NCBI GenBank assembly: GCA_027563935.2 | Contig: CM050446.2 | Location: forward strand, 112,572,499-112,636,498 | Reading direction: 5' to 3' | Length of the DNA stretch: 64,000 nucleotides | Source: Costus lasius | Lineage: Eukaryota; Streptophyta; Magnoliopsida; Zingiberales; Costaceae | In this document: piece by piece, positions 11,601-23,600 of the stretch | Numbering within the stretch: the first letter of the stretch is position 1 | Layout of the letters: every line of letters begins with the position of its first letter | Position numbers and translations under genes: made by a program | The notes under the pieces: generated by a model | Databases searched by the model: none | Told to the model about the DNA's origin: nothing | Seen by the model: the letters and a program-made list of their open reading frames with translations, nothing else

Positions 11601-14600
11601 ACCAACTTCGGTTATTACTTCTTGAGCAGTGTCGTCAAATTTAGAAGCTTCTTCTCCTGTTTCCTCAATAGAGCCAACAGTTGGAATCACAGTTTTTATA
11701 CCAATGTTGTTTGAGTCTACTAATTGATCTTCAACCTCAATTGTTGTATCTTCGCTAATATCCGCATGAATCTTGTCTGCACTGTCAAATATATTACCAT
11801 TACCGTTAACTAGCTCCGGGAGGATATCCTTTTCTTCCTCAATTGATACTTGAATGGTTTGTCCCTCAACCTCAGCTTCTTCAATGTCATCTACATCTTC
11901 ATAGTGGCTTTCATCAAGAATCGGAGTGGTATGAAAAGTACCAAAGCTATTTATCATCTCTAGCTTTAATCTTTCCCAAGAGAGATTAGGAATCTATTGT
12001 GTTAACCTTCGAACCCAATCATATGCTGGTCCCACCATACGAATAAATGTCAGAGGCAACTTTAAATCATCTTGCGTACCTCTATTGGTGAAGAAATATT
12101 CAGCTTATGCAATCCAATCTTCTGGAGCAGTGCCGTCAAATTCGTGCAAGTACACAAAAATGCGAAGTGGTTGCCTATCTTTCATGGCACTATGACTCTG
12201 TGATGTAGTCTTCAGGACATTGCTTGAGGTTGAATAAGTCGGTCGATCAATAAATACCTTCACACCCTCTTGCCTTTTGTTCTCCTGTACTAACTCCTTC
12301 AACATCATTTTTATCTCAACCAACATTGTTTTTGTCTCACCTAAAACATTATCTATCTCACTACTCTTCATTCTCTTTCAAGAGATTTTTTTAGTGCTAC
12401 AGTAAGTTACAGTACCCGATTTTTTTTCCCTAATCCTAACCCTAGCTACAGTGCTATCTCTCTTACCCGCGCCGCACATGTAGCGTATGCTCCGCCTCGA
12501 TTCGTCCGCGTGCGCCGCTCTGCCTCGCCGGCCAACTGCTCCGGCCGGCTACCTGCCTCCGCCTCGATCTGGCAGGTAGGGAGCGGCAGCGTCGCCTTCC
12601 ACTTGGTTGCTTCCGCCGTCCGCCTGGATGCCGCCTTCGCCTTCACGCGTCGCCGGCGCTAGGGTTTCGACTTGGTTGATGGTGCGTGCTTGTCGTCGTC
12701 GCCGGTTGCCGGTGCTTGTGCCGCCGGCTTCCCGCCACCCGTCGCCGCGCTTCTATAAAACCCCCGAAGCTGTGTCTCCTCCGCCGGCTCGCCTCGACGA
12801 TCGGAACCACTCGTCGAAGCTGCGCTTCCACACGAGCTCGCCTGGAATCCGCTGTTTGGAACTCGACCTCGACACCACACACGACGCCGCCTTGCGTCAG
12901 TGAAAACTAGCCGTCGCGTGTTGCCGCCGATGATGGCACAGCAGCTCGTTCTCGGCGATGAATGAGAACACTGCTCGTGTTGAAGATGAAGATGCTTGCG
13001 TAGAGGGAAGATAGATTCCTCCCTAGGGTTTCGAACGACTCCTCCTAAGGTTTCTTTATCGGCTTGAACAACGATAATAGATCCACCGATTAGATCTACT
13101 ACCGACAACGGAATTTCTTCCGCCTTTATCCGTCCCGGACCACTGGTTCCCCGGTGATCGATCCGGCAGCAAAACGCCCGATCACTGATAGGATTCAAGG
13201 ATGAATCCTCCCTCAAGCCGTCACCGGCGAGTTATCCGGCAGGTCGGACCAATTGATAGAAACCCCTCAGCCATCACCGGCGAGAATCGCACGCCCAAAT
13301 GATAAACTACAAGACACTTGAATAATTCCAAACTAAACCCTAGACTCTTATTTATATTCCTCTCGACACACCCCTTCCTTCGCACCCCTTCCTTCACACC
13401 CTTTTCACCCTCGCACCATTTCCCCTCGCACCCTTTCACCCTCACACCCCTTTCCCATAAACCCTCTAAAGATAAAGGGCCTATAACAACTAACGATAAA
13501 TGGGCCCGTAACAGAGACCACCTTGCAGGATGTTAGAAATATGGACAAGAAATTCCAGGAGAGGAAGACAAGTACAGGCGTGTTTGAACTGAGCTGAAGG
13601 CAGGTAGATGATGCCTAGAACCGTTCCTTGATTGGAGGATAAACCTGCAATGGATTGTTGTAACCTTTGCACTTCTTCCTTGGAGTTGAAAAATACTCCT
13701 GAGAGAACATATGCTGCAGCATACAGAGAAAGGAAGATGACCTAGAGGAGAGAAGGCGGCTGGAATCGCACATTGCAGAAGCCAAGACTCAACCATGTAG
13801 ATAAGGGCTACAAGAACACACCCGAAAGAGCCTGGCAGATTTTTCTCCAGTGAAGGTGAAGGGAGGTGGCAGGTAGTTATGCCTGCTTTGGTACCATGTT
13901 TAGATGAAAAAAGACAGTCAAAAACCCTAACTCTATTACACATAAACAATATAGAAACACAGACATGCTAAAGGTAAGTTATAGAGTAATATGAAACCCA
14001 CCTGCCTGATATTTACAATGTATGTAATAGTTGTTGGAGTAACAGTGAATTTTTCCAATTTTTTCCTCTAATTCTCTTGATGCACTTTATTCCAGACACT
14101 AAGGTCTCAGAAATACCACTGGCAGTACTGATGTACCTATACAACCAGAGTTGGTACATTTTAATGTTGATATGATCACATGTATACAACCAGTGTTGGT
14201 ACATTTTAATGTTGATACGATCGCATGTACCCGTGGACGGGTACACTAGTAATAGACCAAGATTTAGGCTGAGGTTTAATACCATGACAAGCATACCACA
14301 AGTGTCAGGGCCCAGTTCAACCGGTTCAACCGGTTCAGCCCAAAGTCCACCGGGTCAAGGAGTGACCCAAATCCAGCCCAAGCCCAGGCGACACAGCACA
14401 CAAATCAGAGAACCAAACCCGGTCAACGAGCAATGTTGACCGAGCCTCGTGTCCAGCGGGCAACGCAGACGCGTGCGCGAGCGTCTCGGAAGGTGTGCGC
14501 GTTGCAGCGTGCGAACGCTTCGGACGCGACCCACGCGAGCTCGCCACCGCGTGCGACGGACGCGGACGACGAAGATGGGAGCAAAGCGGCGTCTTCAGTG

Positions 14601-17600
14601 GACGACGACGAAGGCTTCGCGGAAGACTCGGACGCAGCTGGGCGACGGAGCGTGCGGCGCGGCAACGACACGGAGGACGCGGACAGAGGCAGCTTCCTCT
14701 ATAAAGGGAGCGTCGAGGCGGACGAGGTCGGGGGTGCGCAGAGGGCGACACCACAGAGAGCGCCGGGGAGCGACTCCACCAGCGACGGCGAGGGCGCCGT
14801 TGCCTCTTCCAGAGCAGGGCTCTGATGCCACCAGGGGGCGAAGGTCGGTGCGGAGGTGCCGACGAGCGAAAGAGAGAAACAGAGTGAATGTAACTGGCGT
14901 CTAGAGAGACGACCGGCGAGGGAGGGACGAGGGCCATCGACGACCAGGGGGTCGGCGACGATAGTGGAGGAGTTTTGTAGCTTTTGAAGGTTAATCTAAG
15001 CTTTCTTCTTCACCGGCGTTCTTCCCCTGTTTTCCTCTGTTCTGAACTCTTCCGAGGCAACGCCTTCTCGATTCCGGCAGCAGGGGTTGTCCGGTCGGCG
15101 ACGACGACGGAAGGTTGAGGCGAAGGACAGCGGTCCTTCTCCACCGGCACAGTCTCTCCGACGAGCTCCGAACACAGTCGACGCAGGTGGCGTCGCGAGC
15201 GAACGAAGGAGACGAAACTCGTTCGAACGCGTCGGGCGTTCGAAACGAAGCAAAGGTCAATGCGTCGGGCGGTCAACGAAATCGATTTCGGCTGACGCAA
15301 ACAGACGTCAGCGGGCGGAATTCGAAAATTACGGCGCGATTTCGAATTCGCGAGCGGCGAACGAAATCGGAGGGTGACGTCAGCAGTCGAGCGGCTGACG
15401 TAAGCGAAATCAAATTCGGCAGAAATTTTGGTCAACGGTGAATCTTGACCAGTGAGGTAATTTTCTAAATTAGGGTTTGCTTCCAAACTTTCCTAATTAG
15501 GGTTAGGGTTCTGAGCGACTTTGTAATTTGGGGATAAAATTATTCGGGGAGACTAGGGTTTCTAATTTCGGATCGGAAACCCTAGAGGGAGTTACGTTCC
15601 GGTATTCCGCCGGACGGTCCTAAGACAACGGATAAGCGCTGTTTTTAGGCCGATCCGACCGGGGCGTGACAACAGGTATCAGAGCTAAAGATTCAGCCAT
15701 GATGGTGAATCAGAAAGATCCGAGAGGCAACACCATCACCACCGGCGACAAGGAGAGTCGTCCTTCCAGGGCAGGTGCCTGATGCCAACACTAGGGTGTG
15801 TTGATGCCAATGTCTAAGAGCATTGATGTCGATGTCAGGGACGTCGATGCCGATGTCAGGGGACATCGAGGGAGAACTCTATAAGAGCTCAGTGATTGTA
15901 ACAAACAGCAAGATCACTTCCCGGAGCAAGGAGCTCTGATGCCAACACCAGGGGGTGTTGATGCCAACACCAGGGCGTGTTGATTCCAATGCATAGCATT
16001 GATGCCAACACCAGGGCGTGTTGATGCCAATGCACAGCATTGATGCCAACACCAGGGCGTGTTGATGCCAATGCACAGCATTGATGCCAACACCAGGGGG
16101 CGTTGATGCCGGCGCCAGGGGCGTCGATGCCGGTGTCAGGGGACATCGAGATTTTGTTGATGCAGATTGCTATAAGCATGGTGCAGCAAACATTCATCAT
16201 CAGAAGATGGAGGACTTTGAAAATTGGAGGGCCAGTGTTCAACTTGCATGGAACATCGAAGGCGATGTTCAAATCAGGTGGGGGAGAATTGTCAAGGCCC
16301 GGTTCAACCGGTTCAGCCCAAAGCCCACCGGGTCAAGGAGTGACCCAAATCCGGCCCCAGCCCAGGCGACACAGCACACAAATCAGAGAACCAAACCCGG
16401 TCAACGAGTAATGTTGACGAGCCTCGTGTCCAGCGGGCAACGCAGACGCGTGAGCGAGCGTCTCGGAAGGTGTGCGCGTTGCAGCGTGCGAACGCTTCAG
16501 ACGCGAGCCACACGAGCTCGCCACCGCGTGCGACGGACGCGGACGACGAAGATGGGAGCGAGGCGGCGTCTTCAGTGGACGACGACGAAGGCTTCGCGGA
16601 AGACTCGGACGCAGCTGGGCGACGGAGCGTGCGGCGCGGCAACGACGCGGAGGACGCGGACAGAGGCAGCTTCCTCTATAAAGGGAGCGTCGAGGCGGAC
16701 GAGGTCGGGGGTGCGCAGAGGGCGACACCACAGAGAGCGCCGGGTAGCGACTCCACCAGCCGACGGCGAGGGCGCCGTCGCCTCTTCCAGAGCAGGGCTC
16801 TGATGCCGCCAGGGGGCGAAGGTCGGTGTGGAGGTGCCGACGAGCGAAAGAGAGAAACAGAGTGAATGTAACCGGCGTCTAGAGAGACGACCGGCGAGGG
16901 AGGGACGAGGGCCGTCGACGACCAGGGGGTCGGCGACGATAGTGGAGGAGTTTTGTAGCTTTTGAAGGTTAATCTAAGCTTTCTTCTTCACCGGCGTTCT
17001 TCCCCTGTTTTCCTCTGTTCTGAACTCTTCCGAGGCAACGCCTTCTCGATTCCGGCAGCAGGGGCTGTCCGGTCGGCGACGACGACGGAAGGTTGAGGTG
17101 AAGGACAGCGGTCCTTCTCCACAGGCACAGTCTCTCCGACGAGCTCCGAACACAGTCGACGCAGGTGGCGTCGCGAGCGAACGAAAGAGACGAAACTCGT
17201 TCGAACGCGTCGGGCGTTCGAAACGAGGCAAAGGTCAACGCGTCGGGCGGTCAACGAAATCGATTTGGAGAAATCGATTTCGGCTGACGCAAACAGACGT
17301 CAGCGGGCGGAATTCGAAAATTGCGGCGCGATTTCGAATTCGCGAGCGGCGAACGAAATCGGAGGGTGACGTCAGCAGTCGAGCGGCTGACGTAAGCGAA
17401 ATCAAATTCGGCAGAAATTTTGGTCAACGGTGAATCTTGACCAGTGAGGTAATTTTCCAAATTAGGGTTTGCTTCCGAACTTTCCTAATTAGGGTTAGGG
17501 TTCTGAGCGACTTTGTAATTTGGGAATAAAATTATTCGGGGAGATTAGGGTTTCTAATTTCGGGTCGGAAACCCTAGAGGGAGTTACGTTCCGGTATTCC

Positions 17601-20600
17601 GCCGGACGGTCCTAAGACAACGGATAAGCGCTGTTTTTAGGCCGATCCGACCGGGGCGTGACAACAAGAGACTCCACCATGCAAAGTCACAACTTAATAT
17701 ATTCCTCTGCAATAACTTCCCAACTATAACTACTATTTATTTTACCTCCCCCACAATTTATTAGGTCAATCGTCGCGCTCAATATGAATTACTAAGTCCC
17801 AACTTTTTTCCTTTTTGAATTACCATGCAGAATACCTCAGTCAACTCAATTTGTGCAACAATAAAATTTACATTATTGAGTTAGAATTAATCAATTGAAA
17901 TAGTCCAATGACATATCACCCCGTAAAGAAATATATATATATATATATAATATGTGCACTATATATATTGCCAGTTTTTCCAATTCATATCGGCCAGATG
18001 AAGGTCTGAACCGGACCAAGAGGTGGAGCACGTAGTGGAATCCTGGAGAAGGGAGGAGAAGGAGAGGAGAAGAGGAAGGAGAGAAAGAAGAAGAGGCAAG
18101 CGGCAGACGCGAGCAAGTAGGCGGACCGGACCGTCCATCGATTCCCTCCTTCCTCTTCTTCTTCTTCTTCTTCTATTTCTTTCTTCTTCATCATCTTCTT
18201 CTTCCTTCTTCTTCTTTCAGACGGAGCGGTTTTCATCCGGTCCAGACCAGCTTTGCAAACCTTGGTCCCTAACAATAGGCTCAAATAGTACACCAACATG
18301 CATCTAGTTCTAGGTCTGATATCTAAGTACGCAGGTATTTAAAAATTAAAACTACATACTATATGCACCTTTTCCATGCTGCAGAGTTTGAAGATAGGGG
18401 CTGCATTCTGAGAAGCTCAATTGCATCCTGGAACTTTATGCCAGGGACCACGTCAAACAAGACCTACAAAATTTAGTGCATGTAACCACTAGTATATTAC
18501 TTCTAATTCAATATAATTTACTGACTTATTCTTTTTCAGAAAATAAATAATACAGTATGGTGAGCACTGCAGAGTAATAGGGGAATTAACTCGCAAAATC
18601 AAACTGGAAAGATGAGACAAATCCATTATTATCTTTTCCAGTTACTGGCTTTAAGCCTGTAATATTTCAAGTTTATTCTTTGGTGTTCAGCATTTTAATT
18701 TAGAAGCAAAAACATTTACCCTCATCGGAGATTGAACAGCTAATCTTTCAAGTATGAAGTTTTCAACAAAAGGGTCTAAAACCCCAATGTTATATGCATC
18801 TGCAGAATTATCCTTTTGAGAAAAAAGCAGTGAATTCTTTAAGTTCCAGGACCGACCAGAGTTGACACATGCAACATAGTGTGCGATATCCAGATGAAAA
18901 CATAACAAATCACAGAGATACTCCACACACAGCACCTGTCAAGATAACTACTGTCAGTTGAGTACTTTTTCCTACCAGAACATGTAACTCAAGTAACGTA
19001 ATAATACATCAGAAATATTATTATATGAAATTTAATGTACCTCATCAGATAGCTTCTTATAAAGAGAGAATTCTTCCAGCCTTAGTAACTGAGATTTACT
19101 GGTCCAAAGTAGCTGCATTAATCTTCTTCGCAATGCTGTCTTACCTGACAAGAGATCCCACCCCAAGACAGCCACAAGTGGCTGAAGAAGGGGATACAGT
19201 GACACGACCTACACATTTGTTCTTTGTCAATGAGTAGAATCAAAATGTCAAACCTGTTAAAATCAAAAACAAAAGTATTAAAGTCAATATATGAGAACCA
19301 CCACGCACATGACCAGCCTCTTCAATTTGCTCCCTCTTGATTAAAGATAGCGATGTATCAACAATACATTCCAGTACATGGGTTCCAGATACTCGTGCAT
19401 AATGATATAGGTCTCTCATGCAAGCTTGTATAGCAAGGCGTGCAGTTTTTCCATTCAAGGAATCAACATTGTCCAAAGATAATGTTTCCAAATATTTTTT
19501 AAGGGGTAGAGGAAGGAAATTAGCATCAGAAATTCTGTGCAGTTCAATTTCTTGAGAAAGCACTTCATCTTGTATTATCTGTAACGAAAGTAAAAAAAAT
19601 GGCATTAGTAATTGGAATAAACGCACATTTCAAAATTTTAAATTCAAGAACCAGCTACTACCAGAAAGTAAACTAGTTTCCTTATCTATCATGCATTACC
19701 TTTACAGATTGAAAACAGAAAGGCTTTACGAGTTAACAAACTCTTATTATCTACAGATTCTACACTGAAGAACTAGAATATATGGACAGAAGTCCAGTCC
19801 TAGCAATCTAAAAAATGAATTTGTTCCTTTCCTCGTATGTCCAAAAAAAGTACTGACAATGAAGGTTTTGACTTCCTTTTACAACAGACTGATCCCACAC
19901 AATATAGAAGGCACTTCATAAGTTCAGTGCCCTCAACTTAAGATGACCAGATAAATCCCCAAAACAAGCATTCAAGACAATAGTTGTCACCGGGGAGAGT
20001 AGAATATAGAAAGTACAGAATGAATGATAGCAATTATTAAGTGTATGGCTTATGGCTGGGAGTGAAACCACTTGTTGAGTGATTGAGTCAACTGTGAACT
20101 AAGGTTTTAAAATCCGGTCCGGTTGCTACCGGACCAGTACGGTACTGGTATGGGACTGGTACTGTACTGGAATGGTACCAGCGAACCGAGCGGCAGCAGG
20201 CATTGGACAACAGACAACGACGGGGACAGCGACAGCAGAGGCAGCGATTGAAGCTTCCACTAATTGAAGTTTCTACCGCCAGCGGAAGCTTCGACCGTGC
20301 TCTGACGAGGGTTCCAACACCGGTCCCTCGCCGGACCGGTACCAACCAGAGGAACCGACAGGTCCATGGTGTGAACACAATGTTGGATCTTAAAATGTGA
20401 GTTCATACGCATGGGATCATTCAATTTCCTCAAGACAAATGTTGTAGCCAAGTTGGTTAAAAATGCGAGTTGACTCATCCAAGTCAGAGTTTACGAGTTG
20501 GCTACGGAATAGTAAGTCAACTCGTTTATAGGAACGATTTTTAGGGTTAACTCGGCTAAACTCATCGGAGTCAACCAATTGGACGAGTCAACTCGGACGA

Positions 20601-23600
20601 GTTTAGCTGAGTTAACCGAGTGAAGCAAGAATGGAAAGTCGCTTCATCTTCCTTAACGATGAAATAGACAAGATATGTATCGCTCACCTCTTCGCATCTT
20701 CTACGTCTCTTCTTCCTCGCTACTCGATTGCCGCTTTCACTGCTGTTTGTTGCTGCCGCTTTCGTAGCCTTCAACAGCCGCTTTATCGCCACCCGGAGTT
20801 GTCATGAGTTACTTCGTTGTCGCCAAGAATCTTTCCATCTCAACCAAGAGTCGCATCATTGCTGTCAGGAGTCACTTCATCACCACCACGAATCTTTTCG
20901 TTGCAACCAGGAGCAGCTTCGTCACCACCACGAGGAGTTGTGTCATTGTCGCTTCGTCGCCACCAGGAGCTGCTTTATCATCACCTGGAAGAGAGGTCTA
21001 GGTCAGGAGAAGCTACTTTCGTCGCCATAGGAAGAACGGTCCAAGTCAGGGGAAGCTGCTTCATCCCTTAGGTAATTTTCCCCAAATTCCAGGTTTCGAA
21101 TCTCAAATTTCTCTCTTATCAATATTCATTACTGTTTAAACTTAGTAGTCATTAGTCATTAATGTTCAAACTTATGCTATTTTATATATTTGAAAAATTA
21201 AAATTTTAATTATTATTCATGATAGAAACATGTCTAGCGGTAGTAAAAAAATTAAAGAAATTAAAGAATTTGGTTGGGAATATGGCATTGAAGTTAAAAA
21301 TAATCCAAAAAAAATTAAGCACAAGTTTTGTGAGAAAATAATTACCTGAAGAATTTATCGTTTAAAACACCATTTGGCTTGCACTAGAAAGGATGTTGAG
21401 GCATGTAGAAGTGTTCCAGAGGAGATGAAAAAGCAAATGATTTATGTGGGAGAAAAACTTGCACTTGATACAATTAATAAACATAGTAATATTCATGATA
21501 TTGGAAAGGAAATTGGAGAAGAAAGCCAAGACACCAATGCAAATAAAAAAAAAGTATCTTAGAATCTTTTGTGAAAAGAAGTGCACCTCAACATATTACA
21601 ATAAATAACATGTTCAAGAGAGATTTAAGAGCCGAAGCTTATCAACAAATTGCAAGATTTTTTTACACCAGTGTCATTCCTTTCAATTGTGTAAAAAATC
21701 CAGAATTTGTAAAGATGCTTGAACTGGTTGGTAAATATGGTTGTGGTTTCAAGCCTCCCTCTTATCATGAGATTAAAGATGCACTTTCGAAAAAAGAAGT
21801 AAAGAAGACAATAGATATGCTTGGCGAGTATAAACTTGAATGGAAAAAAATGGTTATTCAATTAATAAAAAAAGAATATCAATTTATAACTTTTTAGTTA
21901 ATAGTCTTTAAGGGAACTATTTTTTATCTTCTATTGATACATCTAAAATTTCCAGAACTGTTAAAAAAAATTTTGAAATGCTAGATGAGGTGGTTGAGAA
22001 AGTTGGAGAAGATAATGTTGTGCAGATTATCACTAATAATACAGCAAATTACAAGACTACTGGAGAGATATTGATGCAAAAGAGAAAAAAATTATTTTAG
22101 ACACAATGTGCAGCGCATTGTGTCGATTTGATTCTTGAAGATTTAGAAAAGAAAATTAGCATTCACCGATTGACCATTTGTAAAAGAAGAAAGATTACTT
22201 CATGTATTTATTCAAGAATCTTACTGATTTTTAAGACATTTTAAAAAGGCAGAGATCTAATTAGGCTAGCAAGAACTCGATTTGCCATATCATACTTAAT
22301 TCTGGGATGTCTTAGTGATTTAAAAGGTTCTTTAATAAATATGTTCACTTCTACTCAATAGAAGGTATGCAAGTTTGCAACACTTGATGATGGGAAAAAA
22401 ATACAGCAATTTGTTTTCGATAGTAAATTTTGGAGGAACATTTTGACATCCCTTAAAGCAGCATTTCCACTCATTAAAGTGATTTGATTAGTTGATTTAG
22501 ATTAAAGTGATTCGATTAGTTGATTTAGATTAAACTGATTCGATTAGTTGATTTAGATTAAAGTGATTCGATTAGTTGCCAGCTATGGGCTTTATTTATG
22601 AGGAGATGGATCGAGAGAAAAGATTCAATCAAATTTTAACAATATAATGAAGAGATAAACTTCAATTTAATTATTTTTCTAGCTATCCAAGTTTTAGTAT
22701 TTAAATTTGCATTAACTTATTATGTCTTTTAACTTTTTTTCAATTATTTTTTAATAGATATGAGCCCATTTGGAAAATTATTGATGATAGATGGAATCTA
22801 TAGGCCCTTGTATGCAGGCCTACTATTTAAATCCACAATTTCATTATAATTCAAATAGATGCTGACGTGAAAAGAGGATTGTACAATTGCCTAGCAAGAA
22901 TGGTCCCTTCTGTTAATGAAAGAAGGAAGATTGATTTGTATCTTGAAGATTTTAAGAAAACAAAAAGAGTATTTGGTATTGAAGCTGTAATCTTAGCAAA
23001 AGAGACCAAACTTTCTGCAAAATGGTGAGATTCATATGGTGATGATTGTGTAAAGCTACAAAGGTTTGCAATTCGAATCTTAAGTTTAACATTAAGCTCT
23101 TCTGGATGGGAGCAAAATTAGAGTATATTTAAAATGGTTAGTAAATCAATCTTGTCTATTTAGCAATAAATGAATTTATTATTTTTTTGTTTGTAAACAT
23201 TTACTTTATGATCAATCTAATATATAACTTTATATTTTATAGGTTCATACCAAGAAATCTATTACATCAAAGTAAGATAAATGGCTTGGTTTTTCTGATG
23301 CACATTCAAATTAAAAAATCAAGATAAGAAAAGGACATTTAGAGAAGCTATTTTTGATGAACTCTCTTATGATGAATGGATAATAGAGACAGAAGATGAA
23401 CAACCTAGTTCAACAAAAAAATAATTTGTTTGATATTCTCACATCAGAAGATAATGAGTTGAAACTTGAAGATCAAGAGGTGCAATTTAATTATCAAGAT
23501 ATGGAAGAAAATGTTATTGTTGAAGAAAATAAGCAAGTCAATCATTCAAAAGACTTAGAGTTGAATTTGGATGAAGACCACGAGGATGAGATAGATGAGG

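Larger units (their letters stand above)
11008..13513 (-). mobile_element. Short non-autonomous Ty3-gypsy retrotransposon, TSD GAGAC
   Basis: Flanking LTRs of ~253 and ~260 bp begin TGATAGAAACC and end CCCGTAACA on the plus strand. GAGAC flanks both sides (11003-11007 and 13514-13518). On the minus strand a purine tract GAGAGGGGGCAAT precedes the 3' LTR. Internal ~2 kb holds a GC-rich leader (about 12430-13250) and one gag-like reading, but no protease, RT or integrase. It must have moved with enzymes from another element, and it inserted into the copia relic after that element. Confidence 0.85.
7560..13896 (-). mobile_element. Ty1-copia retrotransposon relic, interrupted by two later insertions
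   Basis: Read on the minus strand from the right: a primer-binding-like TGGTACCAAAGC (13885-13896), a poorly preserved gag region (13519-13880 and 10570-11007), then gag-pre-integrase, integrase and reverse transcriptase down to about 7560. A short gypsy element (11008-13513) and a Harbinger-like MITE (7669-8340) are nested inside. RNase H and the 3' LTR are not recognisable. It lies in intron 6 of the FYVE26-like gene, antisense to nothing because gene and element share the minus strand. Confidence 0.7.
14303..17663 (+). mobile_element. Structurally complete non-coding LTR retrotransposon (LARD-like), TSD ACAAG
   Basis: Two LTRs of 1369 and 1374 bp start TGTCARGGCCC and end GGGGCGTGACA. ACAAG flanks the element at 14298-14302 and 17664-17668. 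GGTATCAGAGC (15676-15686), matching a tRNA-Met-type primer site, follows the 5' LTR. The purine tract GGTGGGGGAGAA (16278-16289) precedes the 3' LTR. The interior is only 618 bp with no gag or pol, so enzymes must come in trans. The TGTCA..TGACA ends suggest a Ty3-gypsy parent. It lies in intron 6 of the FYVE26-like gene, on the opposite strand. LTRs look highly alike by eye, which suggests a fairly young insertion. Confidence 0.92.

Noticed and set aside
12659..13216. 185-codon minus-strand reading upstream of the gypsy gag
   Set aside because: It lies in the GC-rich leader between primer site and gag, overlaps other open frames and shows no domain.
14335..14937. Open readings of 70-200 codons on both strands of 14300-15500 and 16290-17440
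   Set aside because: They lie inside the two LTRs, exist in several frames at once, and follow from GC-rich composition. They change length between the LTR copies, which coding sequence would resist.
15780..16145. Regularly spaced repeats that might suggest a CRISPR array
   Set aside because: The unit is a contiguous 41-bp tandem repeat with no unique spacers, in a plant retrotransposon.
19041..19208. P-loop NTPase motif (SGKT) in exon 4
   Set aside because: The expected GxxxxGK[S/T] spacing is absent (WDLLSGKT), and the stretch is part of a conserved non-NTPase block in this family as I remember it.
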